From positions 1 through 52,880 of the forward strand of contig DEPZ01000001.1 in assembly GCA_002359025.1 (NCBI GenBank): 52,880 bases of DNA. The letters are read 5' to 3'. A program made the translations under genes and the position numbers. Source of the stretch: Erysipelotrichaceae bacterium UBA3379. Its GTDB lineage: Bacteria; Bacillota_I; Bacilli_A; Erysipelotrichales; Coprobacillaceae. Of this stretch, positions 24,235 through 33,014 are shown piece by piece; positions within the stretch are counted from its first letter, which is position 1, and each line of letters begins with the position of its first letter. Under the pieces are notes generated by a model. That model was not told the origin of the DNA and searched no databases. It was given only the letters and a program-made list of their open reading frames with translations.

Positions 24235-26418
24235 CTATTGTTTACATAATTTCAATACAATTAATGTCATATCATCAACTCTATTTTCTGGTTTAGAAAG
24301 ATGAGTTAATAAATGAGCAATTTCTTTAGGATGATCTTCATCTATTAAATATTGATTTTCTTTTAGAAAAGAATAAAAATCACATTGTATTCCATCACTC
24401 ATAATAAATATAATATCATTCTCTACTAATTGTATTTTTTGCGTATATGTTTCTAAAGGAGAAACAATGCCCATAGGTAGTGTCTTTGCTTTAACTTCAA
24501 TAATCTCATGATTTCTTAATATATATGATGGACAAGATCCATACTTCACAAAATAAGCTAATCCTTGTACAAGATTCACCTGTAACATATCAAGTGTCGT
24601 AAACATATCATTTCTATTTTTAATCTTTAATAATGCATTAACTGATTGTATTGTATCCTTTAAAGAAATCCCATTCATAATCAGTTGTTTAATCACATCT
24701 AAAGTCAGCTTTGAATCATCACTTGCCTTTTGTCCCTGACCCATACCATCACTCAATGCAAAATATTGATTTTCATTCATAGAAAAAAATGTATAACTAT
24801 CACCACAAGCAACTGTTTCTTTAGCATATTGACTCACTCCGTATTGAACATAGTATTTCGCATGATGTTTCAATACAACATAAGTATAGCCTAATTGATG
24901 CATCGGTGTTTTTAACACTTGTATATCTAAACTTTCATTTAAATAAGTTTCTAGTATAGGCACAAGTTCATTTTCTATTTCATTTTTACTGACTTCATAT
25001 AAACCTATTTCTATATAATATATTGATTGTGATTCATAGTATTTTTTTAAATGAGCGATTTGAAAGTGATATCCTCTTAAATGTTCGTAGATATGTTTTT
25101 CTTCTACATTTCCTAATTGTAATTGATGGGAGAATTGATTAAAGACATCATTTAATAAAGAAAATTGATGATATAAATCTTTTCTCATTGTCTGGTATTC
25201 TTGTTGGATACGATAAACTTTATGATAGTCTTTATGATAATCTTCTATACTTTGTATATATTTTTGTGGTTGTAAGCAATACTGATGAATAAATTCTAAA
25301 TCTTCTTGATTATACTTTTCTTTTAAGCCTTTATTCATTAATTTTACCAAACGATTAGGACCATATTTTTGATGGAAACATGTAGATTGACTACTACAAT
25401 TTTGACAAACATCTTCATATATGTAACCGATATATTCTAAAGAATGATTATGTAAGGGCGTTTCATTAAATAGAGCAGTCATTTGTTCAAACAGATGACA
25501 AAAAGCATCTACTTGTTTAAAGACTTGTTGTTTCATTGTCATTTCCTGATAAGACGATGATAGAACAGGCTTGTATTTATGAATGGGTATAACCGCAAAA
25601 ATCAAACCACTTGCAACAATAATAAGACCATAATACTGATAAGAGAAATCCACAAAAAATGGTAGAATTAAATGAGAAAGAAAATAGAGTACTGTAATTG
25701 TTAGCTTGGTTTTACATTTCAGCATATAAAAGAAAAATAACGGTACCAGTAAAGTCAAAATATCATCTTTATATCCTTGATTGATAAGTAACATCAACAT
25801 AGATACATAAAATAATCCCGGTAACAAATCATCCTGACACTCATGATAAATCATCACCAATACAAACACTCTAAGCAAAATCATTGTAAGTTCTGTAGAA
25901 TAAGGTAATAAACTCATAATACACACCATAATCACAACAACCAATGCCTTCATACGTTCATGTGTCAACAATTCCGCCTCACCATGCATAAACAAAGGAG
26001 CTAAATATGCAAAAATCACAGTATTACAATATGTTAATAATGTCATAAGTAATGTCGAAAGCAAATATAACTCGCTATAAGCATAGTACACCCCTGCAAT
26101 CAAAGTTATTAAATAAGGAATATATCTTGCTTTCATAGACTGGAATATGAGACAAAACTGTAATAACACAAAAGTAATCATACACATAATAACAAGATCA
26201 AAAGAGCGATACAATAAGACATATCCTATTAATCCAATAAAAAAACTAAATAATGTCCTATACCCACACATAAAACATAAATAAAAGAAAGGTAATACAA
26301 ATAATAATGATGTTTTATGTATGTGTACTAATGATATTAAAAAAGATATGCATATGATATAAATCATGAATTGTAGTTTTATTCTTTTCATGCGACTTTC
26401 ATTGATTATCAATTCCAT
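24235..26418 (-). CDS. spoIIE: Stage II sporulation protein E (PP2C phosphatase)
   Basis: ATG 26418 is preferred (GAGGTG seven bases upstream; the promoter -10 overlaps the longer start at 26439). The 727-residue protein has about ten membrane helices in the first 300 residues, a middle domain with conserved cysteines (VCQNCSSQSTCFHQKY), and a C-terminal PP2C phosphatase with YFALSDGMGQGQKASDDS and DIIFIMSDGIQCD metal-binding aspartates. It should sit at the polar septum and dephosphorylate the anti-anti-sigma factor SpoIIAA, activating sigma-F in the forespore. It is somewhat shorter than the Bacillus protein (about 827). The gene implies sporulation ability. Confidence 0.94.
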   Translation of the reverse strand: MELIINESRMKRIKLQFMIYIICISFLISLVHIHKTSLLFVLPFFYLCFMCGYRTLFSFFIGLIGYVLLYRSFDLVIMCMITFVLLQFCLIFQSMKARYIPYLITLIAGVYYAYSELYLLSTLLMTLLTYCNTVIFAYLAPLFMHGEAELLTHERMKALVVVIMVCIMSLLPYSTELTMILLRVFVLVMIYHECQDDLLPGLFYVSMLMLLINQGYKDDILTLLVPLFFFYMLKCKTKLTITVLYFLSHLILPFFVDFSYQYYGLIIVASGLIFAVIPIHKYKPVLSSSYQEMTMKQQVFKQVDAFCHLFEQMTALFNETPLHNHSLEYIGYIYEDVCQNCSSQSTCFHQKYGPNRLVKLMNKGLKEKYNQEDLEFIHQYCLQPQKYIQSIEDYHKDYHKVYRIQQEYQTMRKDLYHQFSLLNDVFNQFSHQLQLGNVEEKHIYEHLRGYHFQIAHLKKYYESQSIYYIEIGLYEVSKNEIENELVPILETYLNESLDIQVLKTPMHQLGYTYVVLKHHAKYYVQYGVSQYAKETVACGDSYTFFSMNENQYFALSDGMGQGQKASDDSKLTLDVIKQLIMNGISLKDTIQSVNALLKIKNRNDMFTTLDMLQVNLVQGLAYFVKYGSCPSYILRNHEIIEVKAKTLPMGIVSPLETYTQKIQLVENDIIFIMSDGIQCDFYSFLKENQYLIDEDHPKEIAHLLTHLSKPENRVDDMTLIVLKLCKQ

Positions 26419-26437
26419 AAGAATCACCTCAAAACTC

Positions 26438-26470
26438 ATTATAGTCTGAATGAAGTAAATTATTTGTCAG
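26438..26470 (-). promoter_or_regulatory. spoIIE promoter with 21-bp spacer and Spo0A-box-like -35
   Basis: A perfect TATAAT (26438-26443) and CTGACA (26465-26470) on the minus strand are 21 bp apart, far from the 17-bp optimum. The reverse of the -35 element is TTTGTCAG, close to the 0A box TTTGTCGAA. In B. subtilis the spoIIE promoter also has a 21-bp spacer and needs Spo0A~P (recalled). The layout fits direct Spo0A activation. Confidence 0.65.
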
Positions 26471-26484
26471 TTTTGAGATTAAAG

Positions 26485-26530
26485 AAAAGGAATTTTATTC
26501 TAAAATTCAAAATAGAATAAAACTCCTTTT
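26485..26530 (-). terminator. Terminator of the two-component operon
   Basis: 18-bp arms with one mismatch (26485-26502 and 26513-26530). It overlaps the kinase stop codon. On the minus strand T-rich sequence follows. Confidence 0.85.
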
Positions 26531-28419
26531 TCTGTATTTTCTACACCATATTTAAAATTATGTAATTCCAATATTGCTTTACATATTGCAAGACCTAATC
26601 CAGTTCCTTCATCATTTCTTGATTTATCTACTTTATGAAATGTTAACCATACTTTTTCAAGATCTTCTTCTGGAATTTGTGCTCCTTCATTTTCAACTGA
26701 GAATCTATTTTCATCTAAAGTTACATAAACTTTATGTCCTTGTTCTGTATATCTTAATGCATTCGAAATAAAGTTTGTAATAACCATTTCCATCTTAAAT
26801 TGATCAGCTTCAACATCTGCTATGTCTAAAGAAGTCACAAGTTCTATATTCTTCTTTTCAAATAAGTAAGCCATAGAATCTAAACATTCATCAACTATAT
26901 CTAATAAATCAATTTCCTTTTTCTGTAATGCAATATTTTGTGATTCTAGCTTAGATAAGTCCAACATAGCTAATACAAGTTCATTGATTCTCTTTGTTTC
27001 ACTTTGAATGACTTGAATATATTCGTTTCGTTTCTTTTCATCTTTTTCTAATTCTACTAATTCACTAAATCCATTAATGATTCCTAATGGTGTTTTAATT
27101 TCATGAGTGAAATTAGAAACGAATTCTTTTCTTAAGCCTTCTAATTTTTGAACACGTTCTATCTCTTGATGTAAGTTGTTAATTGTTTTTTCTAATTCTT
27201 TACTCATACGATCTATACTTGTCGCTAAGTCTCCTATTTCATCATGCCTGGATGTATCTATTGGATAATCAAACTCTTTTCTAGCAATATGCTTTGCTGT
27301 CATTTCAATACGTCGAATAGGTTTAATAATAATATAAGCCATAGCTAAACAAATACATGCTATAAGAAGTAAAGCAAGTAAATAAGTAGAAGCATTATCT
27401 AACATGAATTGTTTAAATGTTGTGACTAAAAGATTATGGTATTCTTGAGTAACAAAGATATACCCGACTGTCACTTTTTTCATCACCATTTCACTAGACA
27501 TATCTGAAGTCACATCTTCTTGTGATAACATATTCCAATCATATAATCTCATCATCACAGTAGAATATTGTTTACCATGGTATAGATATGGTTTCATTAA
27601 ATAGTAGTCCATATAATTTGTAGATGTAAGTAACTGTGCCGATTGAATAAACTTATCAAAATCATCAGTAATCTTCTGTTCCACAGCTTCCATAGCATCT
27701 TTATAGTTAAAAACAATTAAGTTCTCTTGACCACTTGATAGAGATGATCTTAAAGTAGCAATATCAGAAGCATTAGGTAATACGATTTCCATTTCATAAC
27801 TAGAAAAACTTGTTACTGTTCCTTCAACAGTAATTGTTTTCTTTGATGTTTTATGACTCGTTATTGTTTGGTTGTTAACTACCATAGAAACAATATTTAA
27901 ATCATCAAAAATTCCTTCTTCTACATTTGAATTGACTTCAAATTCCATACTCATATTGACTGTTTCATCATAAGAATCTAAAAGGATATTTTGTAATTGT
28001 CCAAGCTCATTATCGGCTAAACTACCGATATCAAAATAACCCACAGAAGCATGAATACCCATAAAATCTTCTACAAATAATCCAATAACTGGTGATTCTA
28101 CACCTTCTCTTGTAATATCTATAATGTTTCCTTTAGCATCCGTTAAACACTTGATTTTTGTAAAATCATCTGATAATGCTGTTTGATACATATCTTGAAA
28201 TTTTTGAGAATCAAAATCCACACTATTAATCATATATGATTCTATATAAGATTTTGAAAACTTATCTAAATTTCTAATTGTTGCCTCAGCATCTGTTTCT
28301 AATGTATTTTTTGTATATCTATCAATGCCTAATCTTATTTCATTACTCAAAACAATCGCAAATGCTAAAAAAACAATACCTGCAATCTTAATTAATAAGC
28401 CAAAACGTATTTTTCTCAT
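26500..28419 (-). CDS. Sensor histidine kinase
   Basis: The 639-residue protein has a first membrane helix at about 8-26, an extracytoplasmic sensor domain of about 310 residues, a second helix at about 340-360 (YLLALLLIACICLAMAYIII), a HAMP domain, HisKA with the phospho-acceptor in FVSNFTHEIKTPLG, and HATPase_c with N, G1 (DEGTGLGLAICK) boxes. The long sensor domain has no motif I can name, so the signal is unknown. The start overlaps the response-regulator stop by 4 nt (ATGA). The pair lies between spoIIE and prmC and is not next to a transporter. Confidence 0.93.
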   Translation of the reverse strand: MRKIRFGLLIKIAGIVFLAFAIVLSNEIRLGIDRYTKNTLETDAEATIRNLDKFSKSYIESYMINSVDFDSQKFQDMYQTALSDDFTKIKCLTDAKGNIIDITREGVESPVIGLFVEDFMGIHASVGYFDIGSLADNELGQLQNILLDSYDETVNMSMEFEVNSNVEEGIFDDLNIVSMVVNNQTITSHKTSKKTITVEGTVTSFSSYEMEIVLPNASDIATLRSSLSSGQENLIVFNYKDAMEAVEQKITDDFDKFIQSAQLLTSTNYMDYYLMKPYLYHGKQYSTVMMRLYDWNMLSQEDVTSDMSSEMVMKKVTVGYIFVTQEYHNLLVTTFKQFMLDNASTYLLALLLIACICLAMAYIIIKPIRRIEMTAKHIARKEFDYPIDTSRHDEIGDLATSIDRMSKELEKTINNLHQEIERVQKLEGLRKEFVSNFTHEIKTPLGIINGFSELVELEKDEKKRNEYIQVIQSETKRINELVLAMLDLSKLESQNIALQKKEIDLLDIVDECLDSMAYLFEKKNIELVTSLDIADVEADQFKMEMVITNFISNALRYTEQGHKVYVTLDENRFSVENEGAQIPEEDLEKVWLTFHKVDKSRNDEGTGLGLAICKAILELHNFKYGVENTEKGVLFYFEF

Positions 28420-29081
28420 ACTTTTTCCTTAACATCAAACATATATCCAATTTTTACGACTGTTTGAATATATGAAGATGCATCTTTTAATTTCTTTCTT
28501 AACTTTTTAACATATGTATCTACAATTCTTTGATCACCATAATAATCATATCCCCATATTTGATCTAATAATTGATCTCTGGATAAGATTTTTCTTCTAT
28601 TCTCTATAAAATACATTAACAATAGATATTCTTTATGTGAGAGTTGTATTTGCTCATCATTTACAAAAACCTCATGAGTATCTTCATCAACTCTTAGTAT
28701 TCCTACTGTTAATGAGTGCTCTTCTTTTGTAAGTCTTTTTAATAAAGCATTACATTTTGCATAAAGCAATGAAGGTGTAAAGGGTTTAGAAATAAAATCA
28801 TCTGCTCCGACATCATATCCTTTCAGTTTATTTTCATCTTCACTTAATGCACTGATAAATAAAATAGGGACATCATTTTTTTGTCTAATCATTCTACAAA
28901 CTTCATACCCATCAATACCAGGCATCATAATGTCTAATAGCACAATATCATAAGTCTCATCTAATAAAGATAAAGCTTCATATCCATCAGATGCTTCTAC
29001 AACTGTTGCACCCTGTTTTGTAAAATATTCCACAATAAAAACTCTTATTAATTTTTCATCCTCTACTAACAATACTTTCAC
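28416..29081 (-). CDS. OmpR-family response regulator
   Basis: The 221-residue protein has a receiver domain (VEDEKL acidic pocket, phospho-acceptor Asp in DIVLLDIMMPGIDG, Thr/Ser switch in LFISAL, Lys in FISKPF) and a C-terminal winged helix (SHKEYLLLMYFIENRRKILS, then VDTYVKKLRKKL). It is the partner of the kinase that overlaps it. A pair of perfect 11-bp direct repeats just before its promoter -10 is a likely autoregulatory site. The regulon cannot be told from the window. Confidence 0.94.
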   Translation of the reverse strand: MKVLLVEDEKLIRVFIVEYFTKQGATVVEASDGYEALSLLDETYDIVLLDIMMPGIDGYEVCRMIRQKNDVPILFISALSEDENKLKGYDVGADDFISKPFTPSLLYAKCNALLKRLTKEEHSLTVGILRVDEDTHEVFVNDEQIQLSHKEYLLLMYFIENRRKILSRDQLLDQIWGYDYYGDQRIVDTYVKKLRKKLKDASSYIQTVVKIGYMFDVKEKV

Positions 29082-29102
29082 ACTTTAGCCCCCTTTTTTT
29101 TC

Positions 29103-29135
29103 ATTATATATCAAAGATATGAAAAAGATATGAAA
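29103..29135 (-). promoter_or_regulatory. Promoter of the two-component operon with 11-bp direct repeats
   Basis: AAGATATGAAA occurs at 29114-29124 and again immediately at 29125-29135 (read on plus), covering the -35 position. TATAAT follows on the minus strand at 29103-29108. Tandem sites with 11-bp periodicity are the usual binding pattern of OmpR-type dimers. Confidence 0.7.
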
Positions 29136-29156
29136 AAAGTATCTTTTATAAAAAAA

Positions 29157-29179
29157 AGTAGAAGTTTATCGCTTCTACT
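29157..29179 (-). terminator. Terminator of the prfA operon
   Basis: Arms AGTAGAAG (29157-29164) and CTTCTACT (29172-29179), followed on the minus strand by T8. It overlaps the end of the acetyltransferase gene. Confidence 0.88.
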
Positions 29180-29672
29180 CTAATATCTTACTATAACCAA
29201 CATCACCATAAAAATAAGACTCTTCAAACTTATGAAACCCTAATTTCTTTAATAAATGAATTGATCTTTCATTTTCTTTATATGCATAACATAAAACTTT
29301 TTGAAAATGATTGATATCATGCATATAGTGTAAAAATGCATCAACCATTTCACTTGCATAACCACAAGACCAATATGTACTATCTAATGTATATCCTAAT
29401 ACAAAAACATTTTTATTTAATACATCAACAAATAAATCACCAATAAGAATATCGTCTGTTTTTAAGACTATACCTAAATGATAATTTGTACGTGGTTTTT
29501 TATAATCTTGAACTGTTAGACATGCCTGAATACGTTTTTTAGCAGTTGAGACTGAATAAGTCTTCCATGATTGATATTTCGCAACCTCTACTTTTTGACG
29601 ATATTCACTCATTCTATATGCATCTGTTTCTTGTAATGGCCTTAAATAGAGCCTTGGTGTTTCTAGTATCAT
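29175..29672 (-). CDS. GNAT acetyltransferase (RimJ/RimL type)
   Basis: The 165-residue protein begins MILETPRLYLRPLQETDAYRM, the usual opening of RimJ/RimL-type N-acetyltransferases. It contains the acetyl-CoA strand-loop region GYTLDSTYWSCGYASEMVDAFL and the NERSIHLLKKLGFHKFEE end motif. It probably acetylates a protein N-terminus or small molecule. It is the third gene after prfA and prmC (12-bp gap). A link to ribosome function is conceivable from that context but not shown by the sequence. Confidence 0.85.
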   Translation of the reverse strand: MILETPRLYLRPLQETDAYRMSEYRQKVEVAKYQSWKTYSVSTAKKRIQACLTVQDYKKPRTNYHLGIVLKTDDILIGDLFVDVLNKNVFVLGYTLDSTYWSCGYASEMVDAFLHYMHDINHFQKVLCYAYKENERSIHLLKKLGFHKFEESYFYGDVGYSKILE

Positions 29673-29684
29673 AGTTCTTGTCCT

Positions 29685-30539
29685 TTAATTTAAATGATAA
29701 TATATAAATAACATTCTATCTTTACCATTTATATCTTTGATAATATCATAGGGAGTATCTGGAAAATAATGCGCCAATGCTTCTTCCATTAATTCTCTTT
29801 GATCAAATCCCATTTCAAAAGCTAATAAAGCTCTATCATTAATAACTTCTTTGACTTGTGAGAAGATTTTACGATAGAAATATAATCCATCATTTCCACC
29901 AAATAAAGCAACATGTGGTTCATTGTCTTTGACCACTGCTTCAATATCTTGAGTATTAGGAATATAAGGTGGATTAGATACAAAGATATCCACTTTGATA
30001 TTATTTTCTATTAATGGTTGTAACATATCTCCTTGATAGAATTGAACATGAGCGCCTAATTCTTTGGCATTCATTTTAGCCACTTCTAAAGCATCATTTG
30101 AAATATCTGTTGCTGTGACATGAAGTTTTGGTTCTTCTAAAGCCAAACTAATAGCAATTGCTCCTGAACCTGTACCTACATCACATAATTGTATAGAAGA
30201 ATAATCTTCAAAGTAATCATCTATCTTATACAAAATATTCTCTACAAGTTCTTCTGTTTCATATCTAGGTATCAAAACATTTTCATTAACAATGAAGTCT
30301 CTAGAAAAGAAAGTTTCTTTTCCTTTAATATATTGAACAGGTTCACCATTCAAATATCTTTGCATACATTCATGAAATTGTTTTAATAATTCTTCATCTA
30401 CTTCTTCATCCATCATTAAATATAATTCATGAGGTTCTTTATTCGCAAGATGATAGAATAAGACTTTAGGAACATTACAGTCTTTATTATTTTCATCTAA
30501 CAATGCTTCACTTTGACGAATTAATTCTCTAACAGTCAT
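29685..30539 (-). CDS. prmC: Peptide chain release factor N5-glutamine methyltransferase
   Basis: The 284-residue protein has an N-terminal helical domain, then a SAM methyltransferase fold with motif I LCDVGTGSGAIAISLA and the NPPY catalytic loop (VSNPPYIPNTQDI). It methylates the glutamine of the GGQ motif in RF1 and RF2. The start overlaps the prfA stop by one base, so the enzyme and its substrate are translated from one message. Confidence 0.96.
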   Translation of the reverse strand: MTVRELIRQSEALLDENNKDCNVPKVLFYHLANKEPHELYLMMDEEVDEELLKQFHECMQRYLNGEPVQYIKGKETFFSRDFIVNENVLIPRYETEELVENILYKIDDYFEDYSSIQLCDVGTGSGAIAISLALEEPKLHVTATDISNDALEVAKMNAKELGAHVQFYQGDMLQPLIENNIKVDIFVSNPPYIPNTQDIEAVVKDNEPHVALFGGNDGLYFYRKIFSQVKEVINDRALLAFEMGFDQRELMEEALAHYFPDTPYDIIKDINGKDRMLFIYYHLN

Positions 30540-31615
30540 TATTCTTCTTCTCCTGCAAGTTTTAATCTTTGTTCTTCATTGATTAAAGCTTCAATAATAT
30601 CTTCTAATTTTCCTTCCATAATACGATCTAATTGTTGAATTGTTAAACCAATACGATGATCAGTCACACGGTTTTGTGGATAGTTATAAGTTCTAATTTT
30701 TTCACTTCTATCGCCACTACCAATTTTACTACGTCTTTCACTTCCTAGTGCTTCTTCTTGTTCACGAATTTTCATCTCATATAATTTTGCACGCATTGCA
30801 CGCATTGCTTTGTCCCTATTGTCATGTTGACTACGTCCATCTTGGCTTGTTGTCACAACCCCAGTAGGAATATGAGTAATACGTACAGCTGAGTCAGTTT
30901 TATTAATATGTTGTCCTCCGGCACCAGAAGCACGATAAGTATCAATTCTTAAATCACCTGGATTAATTTCCACATCAACTTCTTCAGCTTCAGGCATAAC
31001 CAATACAGTAGCTGTAGAAGTATGAACACGTCCTTGTGTTTCAGTCTTAGGTACACGTTGTACACGATGTGAACCTGATTCAAATTTCAACTTAGAATAA
31101 ACGCCTTCTCCTTTAATCATGAATGAAATTAAAGCATATCCTCCAGCATCAGATTCTTGAGCTTCCATAACTTCGATTTTCCATCCTTGAGATTCTGCAT
31201 ATTTCACATACATTCTATATAAGTCACCAGCAAAGATATTTCCTTCATCTCCACCTGCAGCTCCTCTAATTTCTACAATAACATTTTTATTATCGTTTGG
31301 ATCTTTTGGAATAAGTTCTAAGTGAAGTTTTTCTTCAATAAGAGGTTTCTTTTCTTCTAATTCACTTAATTCTAATTCCGCCATTTCCTTGATTTCCGGA
31401 TCTTTTTCTTTTAATAATTCTTTAGCTTCTTCAATACCATCTAATATCTTTTTATATTCTTGATATAAATGATATGCATTTTCCAAAGAAGCTTGTTCTT
31501 TAGATGCTTCAGTCATCTTTTCTATATCACTTGCAATACTAGGATCCATTAAGATTTCATTTAATTCTTCATATCTTCTTGCGATTGTTTCCAATCTTTC
31601 CATCATATTATTCAT
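30539..31615 (-). CDS. prfA: Peptide chain release factor 1
   Basis: The 358-residue protein is full length. The GGQ motif is in RASGAGGQHINKTDSAVRI, and codon-recognition loop residues are in the region before RVQRVPKTETQGRVHTST. It releases the finished protein at UAA and UAG stop codons. An N-terminal coiled helical domain (about 1-100) is present. GGAGGTT precedes the start. It opens the prfA-prmC-acetyltransferase operon; tdk, which often precedes prfA, is 11 kb away here. Confidence 0.97.
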   Translation of the reverse strand: MNNMMERLETIARRYEELNEILMDPSIASDIEKMTEASKEQASLENAYHLYQEYKKILDGIEEAKELLKEKDPEIKEMAELELSELEEKKPLIEEKLHLELIPKDPNDNKNVIVEIRGAAGGDEGNIFAGDLYRMYVKYAESQGWKIEVMEAQESDAGGYALISFMIKGEGVYSKLKFESGSHRVQRVPKTETQGRVHTSTATVLVMPEAEEVDVEINPGDLRIDTYRASGAGGQHINKTDSAVRITHIPTGVVTTSQDGRSQHDNRDKAMRAMRAKLYEMKIREQEEALGSERRSKIGSGDRSEKIRTYNYPQNRVTDHRIGLTIQQLDRIMEGKLEDIIEALINEEQRLKLAGEEE

Positions 31616-31765
31616 AACATAACCTCCAAACCTCCTCCATTATAATATAAACTTTTAAAATAAGCAAAATAATAATGATGTATTCTTCGCTTTTTTCATT
31701 GACATATTTTTTATCAGTCCTACATTTAAAACATCAAACAAAAAATAAGATGCTCGAATAAAAGT

Positions 31766-31795
31766 TTGGATATAAATAAGGATATTTGTTATAAT
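31766..31795 (+). promoter_or_regulatory. Promoter of the HAD phosphatase gene
   Basis: TTGGAT (31766-31771) and TATAAT (31790-31795) with an 18-bp spacer, plus an extended -10 TG (TGTTATAAT). The divergent gap to prfA (31616-31865) holds nothing else recognisable. Confidence 0.65.
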
Positions 31796-31865
31796 ATAAA
31801 TGATTTATGTATGCTAGATAGAAGTTAATGTAAACTGATGAATATATTTAGAGGAGGAATAAAGG

Positions 31866-32519
31866 ATGATTAAAGCTGTTATTTTTGATATGGACGGATT
31901 AATGATAGATAGTGAAAGAGTGACTTTTGAAGGTTATCAAGAAGTTTTAAAAGAATTATCATTAACAATGAGTGAAGAGTTTTATAAATCTTTATTAGGA
32001 AAACCAATTAGAGATATACACCAACGTTTTTATGATGTCTATGGTAAAGATTTTCCAGTAGAAGATGTTATAAAAAAAGTACATCTCTATATGGAGAAAC
32101 GTTTTATCAATGAAGGTGTTCCTGTAAAACAAGGATTAATTGAATTATTACAATATCTTCAATCTCATAACTATAAAACAATTGTTGCAACATCTAGTCA
32201 TAGAAACAGAGTTGACCAAATCTTAAGTCTTGCAAATATTACACAATATTTTGATGACTCTATTTGTGGTGATGAAGTCACAAAAGGGAAACCAAATCCC
32301 GAAGTTTTCTTAAAATCATGCGAAAAACTTTCAGTAGATACCTCTCAAGCAATTGTCTTAGAAGATAGTGAAGCTGGTATTCAAGCAGCATATAGTGCTC
32401 ATATTCCAGTTATTTGTATTCCTGACATGAAATACCCAGAAGAAAATTATGCTAATAAAACAACAAAGATTCTATCTTCATTAGATCAAGTCATTGATTA
32501 TTTAAAAGAAAACGCATAA
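31866..32519 (+). CDS. HAD-superfamily phosphatase (beta-phosphoglucomutase-like)
   Basis: The 217-residue protein starts behind AGAGGAGG. Motif I is FDMDGLMIDSE (nucleophile Asp and acid/base Asp), motif II is VATSSHR, motif III Lys in KGKPNPEVF, and motif IV LEDSEAGIQAAY. The helical cap between residues about 15 and 90 marks subclass I, as in beta-phosphoglucomutase and 2-deoxyglucose-6-phosphatase. It acts on a phosphorylated sugar or related metabolite; the substrate cannot be told. It is monocistronic. Confidence 0.9.
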   Translation: MIKAVIFDMDGLMIDSERVTFEGYQEVLKELSLTMSEEFYKSLLGKPIRDIHQRFYDVYGKDFPVEDVIKKVHLYMEKRFINEGVPVKQGLIELLQYLQSHNYKTIVATSSHRNRVDQILSLANITQYFDDSICGDEVTKGKPNPEVFLKSCEKLSVDTSQAIVLEDSEAGIQAAYSAHIPVICIPDMKYPEENYANKTTKILSSLDQVIDYLKENA

Positions 32520-32521
32520 CA

Positions 32522-32553
32522 AACCCCATAAGTTCAAAACTCATGGGGTTTTA
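32522..32553 (+). terminator. Terminator of the HAD phosphatase gene
   Basis: 13-bp arms AACCCCATAAGTT and AACTCATGGGGTT with one mismatch, then TT. It also lies just past the stop of the convergent acetyltransferase gene. Confidence 0.9.
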
Positions 32554-32555
32554 TC

Positions 32556-32984
32556 TTATGATTTGATATCTAATGTATAGTTATAATGATCTTTACTATA
32601 GCCATTGGCTTCGTAGAAGCGATGGGCTTTTTTTCTATATGTTGATGTAGAGAGTTCAATTTGTTCTAAGTCATATTCTCTTGCAAGATTTATCGCATAA
32701 TCTAGAAATTGCTTTCCTATATTTTGACTACGATATTGCGGATCAACGATTAATTCTACAATTTCTCCTGTATCTTGATGATGATGTAAGTAATGGTGAA
32801 TATAAAAACTCATGAAGCCAACAATCTTATCTTGTATTTTATATACAAGGAAATGGATATCTTGTTGATTGAATGAATTATAAAAAACTGTTTGGAAATG
32901 ATCCTTGTTGATTTGTTTATCTTCTAATATACAAATCAATTCATAGATACGTTCTAAATCTTCTTTTTTAGCTAATGTAATCAT
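32556..32984 (-). CDS. GNAT acetyltransferase
   Basis: The 142-residue protein has the GNAT core: an N-terminal strand-helix (MITLAKKEDLERIYELICIL), FMSFYIHHYLHH, the acetyl-CoA motif ELIVDPQYRSQNIGKQFLDYAI, and HRFYEANGYSKDHYNYTL. The substrate is unknown. The start has no ribosome site; the ATG lies only a few bases after the T run of the terminator of the upstream 6-phospho-beta-glucosidase gene. Expression may depend on read-through or on a leaderless or short-leader transcript. Confidence 0.85.
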   Translation of the reverse strand: MITLAKKEDLERIYELICILEDKQINKDHFQTVFYNSFNQQDIHFLVYKIQDKIVGFMSFYIHHYLHHHQDTGEIVELIVDPQYRSQNIGKQFLDYAINLAREYDLEQIELSTSTYRKKAHRFYEANGYSKDHYNYTLDIKS

Positions 32985-32990
32985 ATGTTA

Positions 32991-33014
32991 AAAAGAAGCA
33001 TGAAGCTTCTTTTA
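32991..33014 (-). terminator. Terminator of the 6-phospho-beta-glucosidase gene
   Basis: Arms AAAAGAAGC and GCTTCTTTT around CATGA, overlapping the stop codon, with T after it on the minus strand. Confidence 0.82.
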
